A DNA stretch of 64,000 nucleotides from Aequoribacter fuscus (lineage in GTDB: Bacteria; Pseudomonadota; Gammaproteobacteria; Pseudomonadales; Halieaceae). The stretch spans positions 2,542,001 through 2,606,000 of the forward strand of contig NZ_CP036423.1 in assembly GCF_009910365.1 (NCBI RefSeq). Reading direction: 5' to 3'. The notes below the pieces were generated by a model. That model saw nothing but the letters and a program-made list of their open reading frames with translations, did no database searches and was not told the DNA's origin. A program made the position numbers and the translations under genes. Positions 8,423-16,497 of this stretch are shown here, one piece after another. Position 1 is the first letter of the stretch. Each line of letters starts with the position of its first letter.

Positions 8423-9019
8423 TTATGATTTATTAACCCCAGTAAACTTAGGCATTGTAGCCTCACCCGCTGCAGATATTCCTTCTCGCATAAGTACTTT
8501 TTTTATAGTTAAGAATAATATTTTAATATCTAACCATAAATTATGATTATCTACATACCATACATCAAGTTTAAACTTATCATCCCAACTAATAGCATTA
8601 CGGCCATTAACCTGCGCCCAACCAGTTATACCCGGACGTACGTTATGTCTTCGCGCCTGTTCATCAGAATATATAGGCAAATATTCAACGAGCAATGGTC
8701 TTGGACCCACAAGGCTCATGTCGCCTTTAATTACATTATAAAGACCTGGCAATTCATCTAAACTTGTTGATCTCAAAAAACGGCCAAAGCGTGTTAATCG
8801 CTGATCGTCAGATAACGCGTTCCCATCTTTATCAGCAGCATCCAACATAGAACGGAATTTAAAAATCTTAAAAGGCCTTCCATTTAAACCCGGCCGTACT
8901 TGTGTAAAAAGTATAGGTGATCCAATGTTAAATTTTATTAAAATCCCAACCAGTAAAATAACTGGCCAAAACGCCATAAACGCTAAAAACGCAAAGAACA
9001 TATCAAAGATTCGTTTCAC
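8423..9019 (-). CDS. PglC-like initiating phosphoglycosyl transferase
   Basis: A 198-residue monotopic phosphoglycosyl transferase that moves a sugar-1-phosphate from a nucleotide sugar to undecaprenyl phosphate, starting a lipid-linked glycan. It has one N-terminal hydrophobic segment (MKRIFDMFFAFLAFMAFW), the FKFRSM motif, the catalytic Asp-Glu pair in TSLDELPGLYN, and GPRPLL. I choose the GTG at 9019, with GGAG seven bases upstream; it overlaps the stop of the decayed glycosyltransferase as GTGA. PglC relatives use diacetylbacillosamine or similar sugars, which fits the aminotransferase and PglD-like genes downstream. Confidence 0.88.
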   Translation of the reverse strand: MKRIFDMFFAFLAFMAFWPVILLVGILIKFNIGSPILFTQVRPGLNGRPFKIFKFRSMLDAADKDGNALSDDQRLTRFGRFLRSTSLDELPGLYNVIKGDMSLVGPRPLLVEYLPIYSDEQARRHNVRPGITGWAQVNGRNAISWDDKFKLDVWYVDNHNLWLDIKILFLTIKKVLMREGISAAGEATMPKFTGVNKS

Positions 9020-9757
9020 GAAACTACTCCGGTAACCCAATCAAACAACTGATCCGCAAATAAATCACGATTAAATTGAATTTTTGCCAATTGCTTATCT
9101 CGCATACCCATTCTTTTTAATTCACGTCTATCATTTGCTGCTTATTCAAGAACATTAGCAAAAGCTGAAGGATTTTCTGGTATAATAGAGCAATCCACAT
9201 TGCTCATGTTTGATAAAATCATCAAACAAACCGAGATAGTTGTTTAAGACTGGTAACTCGGAAGCAATATAATCAAAAAACTTATTTGGCGATGTAATAT
9301 AATAAAAAACAGGTACATTTGCAAATAGCTGCAAACCAATATCAGCACCTGCCATTATACCGGCTAACGTTTTGTTATCTACTGGATCATGGGAAATAAC
9401 ATTATCAAGGCCAAGGCATCGAGTGAGTTTTTGCAAGCTGGGCTTCATTTTTCCTTGGCCTATTAGAATGATTTTTATAACTTCTCGCTTACACTTTTTT
9501 AACTCTAATGCTGAATTTAAAAACACATTAGCCATACCATGTGTACTAGTAAAAACCTCCATGAGATCATCTGGATTTACACCAGTAGGTCGCCAAGCTT
9601 TATCATAGTTTTCGAAAAATGAAATATCCCAGCCATTAGGAATAGCAATTATAAAATCAAATAGGCACTTCAAATTACCTTCAAAGAATTGCATAAACTG
9701 ACTCAAACCCGACTTTAAGATAAATCTTGAATAATAATAGTTTCTGTTAAAAGCCAT
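9016..9757 (-). pseudogene. Decayed GT4 glycosyltransferase (WbuB-like C-terminal part)
   Basis: About 200 codons align by eye to the C-terminal half of a GT4 enzyme: TSTHGMANVFLNSALELKK, ILIGQGKMKPSLQ, SPNKFFDYIASELPVLNNY. The N-terminal half is missing. After HEQCGLL the reading frame shifts: the next frame reads PENPSAFANVLE, then a TAA nonsense codon, then AANDRRELKRMGMRDKQLA and so on to a TGA that overlaps the next gene's GTG. So there is one frameshift near 9190, one nonsense codon near 9141 and a 5' truncation. The open frame itself spans 9155-9757. It is most likely non-functional. Confidence 0.75.
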
Positions 9758-9776
9758 ATCTAAATAAATCAGTTAA

Positions 9777-11003
9777 CTATAAAGTCTCTAGCCGTTCAAC
9801 CAATCTAAGTGCAAGCTTATCGAAGTCATGTTCTTTAATAAGGAAATTGTAACCAGCTTCACCAAACCTTTGAAGCTCAGCATCAGTTATTGAACAAATA
9901 TATTTTAAAGCATGTATCATTGATGTTATAGAATCAGGCTTCACACAAATACCACCTCTTGATAATTCAACAGTATTACCTGGGGAATCAATTGCAAGAA
10001 CAATTGCTTTCTTAGCCAACATATAATCAAATATTTTATTTGGGCTGACACCGTATTGATACAGTTCGGGCAAATTTTGCGACCCACAATAACATGCATC
10101 AGAATAACTTAATAAATGCAACACTTCACGCTTCGGAACTGCATCAAAAAAATATATATGCTCTGAATCAGACATTTTTTTTAAATTTTCTTCTAACTGC
10201 CCCTTTCCAATAAGAACAAATGCAACCGAACTGTTACTCGACATTTCATTTGCAGCTGTGACAAAAAGTTCTAACCCGTTCGGAACTCCCATACTGCCTG
10301 TATGCATAACAACACGTTTATATTTGGCACGAATAACCTTTAATTGTTTGTCTAAGCTACTATTGCGTGACCATTCAAAATCGTTAATATAACCATTTGG
10401 AATATATAAAAAATTATTCTTCCTTAATCCCTTTGCTTCCATATATAAATTAGCATTTTTGAGGGGCGATATAACTAAGTCTGAATATCTGTAACCCACA
10501 CGCTCAATTAGAGCAAGTAAAATATATAATGGATGCCATTTTTTTAGCCCTAGCAACAAATTTAATGATAATGGCCATAAATCTCTAACTTCGAAGACTA
10601 ATTTTGCGTTGTATTTTTTTGACCACTTTAAACAAGCAAAAAAATGAAAAGGGTGAACAGATGATATTATGATAACGTCTGGTGAACGTAACCCTAACTC
10701 CTCAACCAAATCATGCTGCCATACTCTAAAAGAATAAGTAAGCATATTTAAAATACGCTTCAAACCATTCCCAAGATAATTTGGTGTTTTGAACCATACG
10801 AACGGAACACCATCAATGATATCGTATACAACTGGATCACGTTGTGGGATTTGAGATTTTTCTTTATGTAGATGGTGAAAGGAAGCAGAAATGACTACTG
10901 GGGAATGGCCACACTTCTTAAGTGACTTAGTAAGATAATATGAACGACCATCTTTAGGGCTCCTAGAACTCCCAGCGTAATGATTATAATACCAAATAAC
11001 CAT
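9777..11003 (-). CDS. GT4 glycosyltransferase (WbuB-like)
   Basis: A 408-residue GT-B glycosyltransferase. The N-terminal acceptor domain opens with WYYNHYAGSSRSPKDGRSYYL, typical of WbuB-like enzymes of O-antigen clusters. The donor domain carries FLYIPNGYIND, VVMHTGSMGVPNGLELFV, FVLIGKGQLEENL and the nucleotide-sugar motif SPNKIFDYMLAKKAIVLAI. It starts one base after the LpxD-like gene's stop region, so it is in the operon. The linkage it forms cannot be told from sequence. The adjacent pseudogene is a broken relative. Confidence 0.88.
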   Translation of the reverse strand: MVIWYYNHYAGSSRSPKDGRSYYLTKSLKKCGHSPVVISASFHHLHKEKSQIPQRDPVVYDIIDGVPFVWFKTPNYLGNGLKRILNMLTYSFRVWQHDLVEELGLRSPDVIIISSVHPFHFFACLKWSKKYNAKLVFEVRDLWPLSLNLLLGLKKWHPLYILLALIERVGYRYSDLVISPLKNANLYMEAKGLRKNNFLYIPNGYINDFEWSRNSSLDKQLKVIRAKYKRVVMHTGSMGVPNGLELFVTAANEMSSNSSVAFVLIGKGQLEENLKKMSDSEHIYFFDAVPKREVLHLLSYSDACYCGSQNLPELYQYGVSPNKIFDYMLAKKAIVLAIDSPGNTVELSRGGICVKPDSITSMIHALKYICSITDAELQRFGEAGYNFLIKEHDFDKLALRLVERLETL

Positions 11004-11004
11004 T

Positions 11005-11862
11005 TTATTCAGGGCGCCTAATCAATCTCGCAGGAGTAGCTGCAACAACACAACCATTTTCTACATCTTTTAACACAACAGAACCCAATCCAACCATTGC
11101 ATTTTCTCCAACTTTAACCTTCTGTATAATTGTTGCATTAGGAGCAACCCATGCGTTCCTGCCTATCTCAACGCCACCACTTAAACTAGAGCAAGCTATG
11201 ATGAATGCGCCATTACGTATAATGCAGTTATGCGCTATATGAACTAAATTATCAATTTTAACATTATCTTCAATTAGAGTATTACCTAGCGTACCCCTAG
11301 CAATACAAGTATTAGAACCAACCTCAACATTATTACCAATATTAACACCGCCAAGATGTATAAATTTTATAGGCTTTCCATTAATTTCTCTTTCATAACC
11401 GAAGCCGTCACCACCAATACTTGTATTAGAACGAATTAAGCAATTCTCACCTATATAAGTACCTCTATTAATAACGACATTACTCTCAATAACAGTATTA
11501 GGTCCTACAAAAACCCCATTTTCTATAACAACATTTTCTCCAAGTTTAACACTCGAGTGAACTTGTGGTTTAGCATCATCTAATTGAAACCCAATCACAG
11601 AGTTAATTACTTCAAGCGCACGAATAAAATCAAAACGCGGATTAGGACTTAACAAAACATTCTGAGAAATACTATCTTGTGGAGCAATTAAAACCGCATC
11701 GTGAATATTTAAGTCAGTAGTTTTTGTAAACATTAGTGAATTTGATTCTGGAGAATTAGAGTTAGCCACTCCAAAAATCTTAAAACTACCATCGCCACAA
11801 AATGGTATGTTTAAAATTTGTGATAGCCATCCTAAAGTAATTGGTTTTTGAAAATTATACAT
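11005..11862 (-). CDS. LpxD-like N-acyltransferase
   Basis: A 285-residue protein with an N-terminal alpha/beta segment and a long left-handed beta-helix of hexapeptide repeats, as in LpxD, which transfers a hydroxyacyl chain from ACP to an amino sugar. The catalytic-type His lies in LVHIAHNC. It is shorter than LpxD proper (about 340) and sits inside a polysaccharide cluster, so it probably acylates a glycan amino sugar rather than lipid A precursor. The neighbouring PIG-L deacetylase could free the amine, and the ACP in this cluster could supply the chain; both links are inference. Confidence 0.82.
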   Translation of the reverse strand: MYNFQKPITLGWLSQILNIPFCGDGSFKIFGVANSNSPESNSLMFTKTTDLNIHDAVLIAPQDSISQNVLLSPNPRFDFIRALEVINSVIGFQLDDAKPQVHSSVKLGENVVIENGVFVGPNTVIESNVVINRGTYIGENCLIRSNTSIGGDGFGYEREINGKPIKFIHLGGVNIGNNVEVGSNTCIARGTLGNTLIEDNVKIDNLVHIAHNCIIRNGAFIIACSSLSGGVEIGRNAWVAPNATIIQKVKVGENAMVGLGSVVLKDVENGCVVAATPARLIRRPE

Positions 11863-11882
11863 ATATATATTCCTTGATTAAT

Positions 11883-12509
11883 CTATACAATTAATCTGAT
11901 AACTTCAAAGCATTCGGCATATTCAGTGCCAATTTGGACACCACGAGTTCGAGCTAACGAGTTAATAAATTGACGGGATATGTAAGGCCTAGCACCTTGT
12001 GATTTATACTCACCAAGAGCCAATGCCTTAGCGCCAACATTATCTATATTTAATTTTACGAAACATGTAGAAGCAGATGTTAGGTTGTTCCATATCAATT
12101 CATAACCAAGTATTGATTTATGCTTAAATGCTCGAATAGCTTCCTCTGTAACGGTTTTATGGTCCTGATGGATATCATTGGTTGAAGGGGTAAGAATCAA
12201 ATCATAATCTTTCTTATTTCTTAACACTATTAAATCATCAAGAATTTGCTGCCGATGACTGGGAAATGTTCTTACCCGGTATGATAAAACCGTAACATTT
12301 TCACTGTTAATCCCTAAAGCAGCAGTGGCATTAATGACTTCTGTCCGTAAAACATTTATATCAAATCCAACCGGAACAGAATCTTCGGCTGCAGAAAAAG
12401 CAACATAATCAACAGAACAACCTTGTGAAATGAACTTATTTATTGTTCCACCAGCACCTAATTCACCATCATCTGTATGAGGAGCTAAAACTAAAATATT
12501 TTTAAACAT
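11883..12509 (-). CDS. PIG-L family N-deacetylase
   Basis: A 208-residue zinc-dependent deacetylase of the PIG-L/LmbE family. The metal site is LAPHTDDGELGAGG (family form PHPDDE) at about residues 8-21, with the later histidine in TPSTNDIHQDHKTV. Family members remove N-acetyl groups from GlcNAc-containing lipids or metabolites. The ATG overlaps the preceding gene's stop by one base, so expression is coupled to the asparagine synthase-like gene. It probably deacetylates a sugar residue made by this cluster. Confidence 0.88.
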   Translation of the reverse strand: MFKNILVLAPHTDDGELGAGGTINKFISQGCSVDYVAFSAAEDSVPVGFDINVLRTEVINATAALGINSENVTVLSYRVRTFPSHRQQILDDLIVLRNKKDYDLILTPSTNDIHQDHKTVTEEAIRAFKHKSILGYELIWNNLTSASTCFVKLNIDNVGAKALALGEYKSQGARPYISRQFINSLARTRGVQIGTEYAECFEVIRLIV

Positions 12510-14167
12510 TAAGAATCCTTCAATTCATTAATATACCATAAACATGATAAAATTATTGACCAGTCCTTTAGCTGATTGGTATGACTAACGTAGTTTGATA
12601 AAAAACTTGGTAAATATTGTTTATTAGAGGAAATGTATTTATTAACAAATAAAATATTTGAATCATTTTCAAAGTAATCAGATGTATCAAAACCACGCTT
12701 GAAAATATTCCAAATTATTTTACTACTGATTTGACCATTGAACATTTTTCGCAAAATATATTTTGTGAATCCAAATCTGATAAAATTAGATTTGTTTTTT
12801 GAATTAACATAATCAACAAGCCGATAATCTAAAAATGGCAACCTTGTTTCAATACTAAAAGCCATAGAATTTCGATCTTCATAACGTAGGAGTGTTGGCA
12901 AACTTGTATATGTTAAATCCTGTAAAGATAAATTATTAATAGAGGAAAAGTCATATTGAAATTTACGCGGAGAAGATTTTTTTCTTAAAAACTTTTTTTT
13001 AATCAGTTCAAAATCGTAACCATTAAAAAGAATCTCGTAGAATACATTAAATAAACTAAAAACAGAAAACCTATTAAAATATAAATATTTCTTATAACCA
13101 CAAAAAAGCTCATCGGCACCCTGCCCACCGAGCATTACAGTAATCTTTTGCTCATTAGCTTTTTGAAAAACTAAATATTGCGCGACAATAGAAGTACCTA
13201 AAAATGGTGCTTCTTGCACATCAATAACATCATTTACTAAGTCAAGAAAAGATTTATTTGAATTTTTGGGTTCAACGTTTATTAAATCAAGACCACATTT
13301 ATCAGAATGTCGTTTAGCATTGAAATACTCACTTTGTTTATCTTTACTACCAAAACAAAAAGCTTTTAATTTAGTATCTATAGATTTTGAAGTAACAAAT
13401 GAAATTATAGATGAATCCACACCACCTGACTGTGATATACCGATAGCTCTATCAGCAATCAATCTAGTGTTAACAGAATCTATTAAAATATCACGTAATT
13501 CGGAAAAATCCTCATTATAAAATGTACATTTATTTATTTGATAGTAAAAATTAGTTTCTAATTTATTATCAAATAACCTAGATACAGATCCCGGTTTAAC
13601 AGGAAATACATTTTGATACGGTGAATGATTAAACTCATCATAGAATCCGTTTTCAATACCAAATGATACATATTCATCATTAATATCTAAATCAAGATGT
13701 TTTGCTATAAGTTTTGCAGAAGATGAAATTATAAATTTTGATTTATACTTATAATAATAAAGTGGCTTAATACCATATCTATCTCTTATAAAATAAACAT
13801 TATTATCTAGAATGTTGAAAAAAACAATTGCAAACATGCCATTGAATTCTTCAACAATCTTAGGGCCATATTTTCGGATTAATTTATAAATAACAACAGT
13901 GTCTGAAGATGTTTGATCAATTTCGTATTTTTTGATTAAGTCCTTAAAGTTATAAATTGAACCATTAAAAAGTAGAAAGTTATGGCCATCATCAGTATAT
14001 GGCTGATTAGAATTATCAGATAAGTCAAAAATTTTTAATCTAGTATGATATGCTTGTAAATCTTCATTAAAAAAATGACCACTTGCATCTGGACCACGTC
14101 TCTTAAGAAAACGATCACAAATATCTAAATCTAAATTTATGTTTATTGAAAAAACTAATCCACACAT
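12509..14167 (-). CDS. Asparagine synthase-like glutamine amidotransferase
   Basis: A 552-residue protein of AsnB type. The N-terminal glutaminase begins MCGLVFSIN with nucleophile Cys2 and includes RGPDASG; the synthase domain has the pyrophosphate loop SQSGGVDSSI (about residues 247-256). Homologues in O-antigen clusters amidate sugar uronic acids instead of aspartate. A WbpABDE-derived uronic acid is available here, so a uronamide product is plausible. The gene overlaps the upstream glycosyltransferase by 13 bases and is markedly AT-rich in codon use. Confidence 0.88.
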   Translation of the reverse strand: MCGLVFSININLDLDICDRFLKRRGPDASGHFFNEDLQAYHTRLKIFDLSDNSNQPYTDDGHNFLLFNGSIYNFKDLIKKYEIDQTSSDTVVIYKLIRKYGPKIVEEFNGMFAIVFFNILDNNVYFIRDRYGIKPLYYYKYKSKFIISSSAKLIAKHLDLDINDEYVSFGIENGFYDEFNHSPYQNVFPVKPGSVSRLFDNKLETNFYYQINKCTFYNEDFSELRDILIDSVNTRLIADRAIGISQSGGVDSSIISFVTSKSIDTKLKAFCFGSKDKQSEYFNAKRHSDKCGLDLINVEPKNSNKSFLDLVNDVIDVQEAPFLGTSIVAQYLVFQKANEQKITVMLGGQGADELFCGYKKYLYFNRFSVFSLFNVFYEILFNGYDFELIKKKFLRKKSSPRKFQYDFSSINNLSLQDLTYTSLPTLLRYEDRNSMAFSIETRLPFLDYRLVDYVNSKNKSNFIRFGFTKYILRKMFNGQISSKIIWNIFKRGFDTSDYFENDSNILFVNKYISSNKQYLPSFLSNYVSHTNQLKDWSIILSCLWYINELKDS

Positions 14168-15225
14168 AATTGTTCTTCAAACCTATATTTATTTTTATTA
14201 TCAATACTAAATACTGCAGAGTCCAAATTGTTTATTTCATCTATTACAGTATTAATAGATTTACTATCAAGTTCAGTAAAAAAAACATTCTCGATGTTAA
14301 AATTCTTGACAACATCAATTTTTGAAGAAATTATTAATTTATTCATATAATAATATTCAAAGATTTTTACCGGTAATGCATCATGTGCAATCAATGAAAG
14401 TTTAGGAATACAAAAACCAACATCAAACAAATCAAAATATTCTTTTGCTTCATCAAGACAAATATCATTTACATAAATAATATTAGGAGGTAAATTTTTA
14501 ACCATATGTTTAATTGAATCATCGTTAATACTACCAATTAAATAAAGTTTTTCACTTCTATTTTTAAAAACATCAATCAGCAAATCAATTGAACGCGTTT
14601 TTGTAAGTGTCCCAAAATAGCCAAAAGATTTTTGGCGATTTTTATAGTTTATATATTGATTTTCATCAATTAGAATATCCTGTGAGGGCAAATTATATAC
14701 AAGCTGAGCATCATATTTATTACACACACAAAGAGAAGGCGAAATGATTTTTAATTTAAAAAAAATTCTGCAACTTTTTAGGCAAATCATATACACAAAA
14801 CTAACAAATTTCCTTAAAAATCTTGGAATGTAATTTTTGATAAGTATATCTTTTTCAACATCTTCGTGAGAGTCAAAAACAAAATTTTTATAACCTAAAA
14901 AAAACAAAAAAGGTAGTAAAAGTAATAGAATAGGGTCATGTAGAATAATTACATAATCTTTATTTAATTTTTTTAGTATTTTTATCAAATTAAACATTTT
15001 AAATTTGTCACTGCAAACACGTAGGCGACTGTAATCAAAATTATCATTAGGTGGTTTGTCACATGTAACATAAATAGCTTCTTTTGAATTTTTTTCCAAA
15101 AACAATTGCCACCGAAAATAAACGCGCGTATCATAAAATTTATGCAAGATACTTAAATTGATAAATCCATGATCCGAAACAGAAAATTCAGCAACTCTAT
15201 ATTTTTTATTCTTGCAGTTATGCAA
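14155..15225 (-). CDS. Putative GT-B glycosyltransferase
   Basis: A 356-residue protein with weak but visible GT4-like features: a donor domain opening FGYFGTLTKTRSIDLLIDVF, then KLYLIGSIND, and KIFEYYYMNKLIISS near the C-terminus where GT4 enzymes hold the nucleotide sugar. The start is a TTG at 15225 preceded by a strong AAAGGAG (15236-15242), ten bases upstream. That ribosome site lies inside the coding region of wzy on the other strand, so the two starts overlap head to head. No promoter space exists between them. Confidence 0.75.
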   Translation of the reverse strand: MHNCKNKKYRVAEFSVSDHGFINLSILHKFYDTRVYFRWQLFLEKNSKEAIYVTCDKPPNDNFDYSRLRVCSDKFKMFNLIKILKKLNKDYVIILHDPILLLLLPFLFFLGYKNFVFDSHEDVEKDILIKNYIPRFLRKFVSFVYMICLKSCRIFFKLKIISPSLCVCNKYDAQLVYNLPSQDILIDENQYINYKNRQKSFGYFGTLTKTRSIDLLIDVFKNRSEKLYLIGSINDDSIKHMVKNLPPNIIYVNDICLDEAKEYFDLFDVGFCIPKLSLIAHDALPVKIFEYYYMNKLIISSKIDVVKNFNIENVFFTELDSKSINTVIDEINNLDSAVFSIDNKNKYRFEEQLCVD

Positions 15226-16242
15226 TTCTGGATATCTCCTTTCGTTTCTAATTCAAATATTATATCAAATTTGTTATTAATTGCATTTATTTTTTTTAGT
15301 ATTACACATAAAAATAAAAAATTGATTTTTGATTATTTCTATTTTTCTTTTCTATTATACATGGGCCTTATTTCTTTAATCTTTAATGAGAAAAACCAGA
15401 TTGAAACATATTTTTATTACCTTGTGTTTGTTTTTTTATTTTCAATAATATTTGCTATTGAAAAAAGGAGTTTAAACTCTAATGACGTATTTGTTTTTAT
15501 AATAATATTTTTAGTAAATATTTTATTTATGTTTTCAGAGAAAACATTGATATATAGAGAAATACTTTATTTTAATTTCGAGTCAGCGACATATTCCAAA
15601 CCACTAACTTTATATTTTTCTATTTCTTCTATAATTTTTGCATTTAGTTTGAACAATTTTAAAGAAATAAAATACAAGGTTACATTTTCTTTATTGTTAC
15701 TTTTTAGTATATATTTAGCAATTATGGCCGGCGGAAGGGCTGAATTCCTTTCTCTTTTTCTAATATTGATTTACATCTTTAGAAGTAAATTCATATATAT
15801 ACAATTTTTTTTACCGGTTTTAATATTATTTTTTTATTATAATGTTGAGTTACTCGAGAGTTTTAATTCTTTATACAGAATTTTCAATTCATTTGATATA
15901 ACAAATAAATCAAATTTATCAATGCGTGACGAATTGTTATTTATTTTTGTTAACAATATTGATATTGATTGTATAGTTTTCGGCTGCGGAATAAACTCTT
16001 TTCAAGAATTGAACAATCTAAATATTGGACTTTATCCACACAATTTAATTCTTGAATTAATTTATAGTGTAGGAATATTTGGTCTAATTTTATTTACATT
16101 TATTTTTTATAAAAGCTATAAGAAAATAGGGCAATTAGAAAAAAATATATTAGTATTTATCACAATTGTTTCATTTATATCAGGTCAGCTCATTACAAAC
16201 TTTTTGATGTTTTATTTATTAAACAATAACAAAAAATCTTAA
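15169..16242 (+). CDS. wzy: O-antigen polymerase Wzy-like membrane protein
   Basis: A 357-residue hydrophobic protein with about ten predicted membrane segments and the periplasmic-loop pattern of O-antigen polymerase/ligase: MAGGRAEFLSLFLILIYIF, then a long loop, then GINSFQELN and PHNLILELIYSVGIFG. Such proteins join lipid-linked repeat units in the periplasm. It is the only plus-strand gene among minus-strand cluster genes. The first ATG is at 15169 without a clear ribosome site; an internal ATG at 15220 is the alternative. Composition is extremely AT-rich. Assignment rests on topology and context. Confidence 0.78.
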   Translation: MIRNRKFSNSIFFILAVMQFWISPFVSNSNIISNLLLIAFIFFSITHKNKKLIFDYFYFSFLLYMGLISLIFNEKNQIETYFYYLVFVFLFSIIFAIEKRSLNSNDVFVFIIIFLVNILFMFSEKTLIYREILYFNFESATYSKPLTLYFSISSIIFAFSLNNFKEIKYKVTFSLLLLFSIYLAIMAGGRAEFLSLFLILIYIFRSKFIYIQFFLPVLILFFYYNVELLESFNSLYRIFNSFDITNKSNLSMRDELLFIFVNNIDIDCIVFGCGINSFQELNNLNIGLYPHNLILELIYSVGIFGLILFTFIFYKSYKKIGQLEKNILVFITIVSFISGQLITNFLMFYLLNNNKKS

Positions 16243-16418
16243 TGAAATTTTTTATTTATATTTATTTTTTTAAGATTAATAATTTTTATATATATCATGA
16301 TATTTTAAAAATTCTAGTGAATAACGCTCTTAAGAATGTAACCATTTTTTTGCAACAAAGCCAATTATTTTATATAGAATTTTTTGTTTCTTTGTATATA
16401 AATTTAATAAAAATATAA
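16242..16418 (+). pseudogene. Short ORF after wzy, possible remnant of a deleted gene
   Basis: A 58-codon frame whose ATG overlaps the wzy stop as TAATG, the arrangement of a coupled downstream gene. It ends at TAA 16416. The +1 frame beyond continues open as LTLFIFQNELGREIDNLF to a TAG at about 16500, overlapping the end of the convergent WbpG-like gene. This could be a frameshifted stub of a lost glycosyltransferase or chance openness in AT-rich DNA. No family is recognised. Confidence 0.25.
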
Positions 16419-16497
16419 AAAATCTTACTCTATTTATATTTCAGAATGAATTAGGCAGGGAGATTGATAACTTATTTAAAAATTTACTAATTAATCA

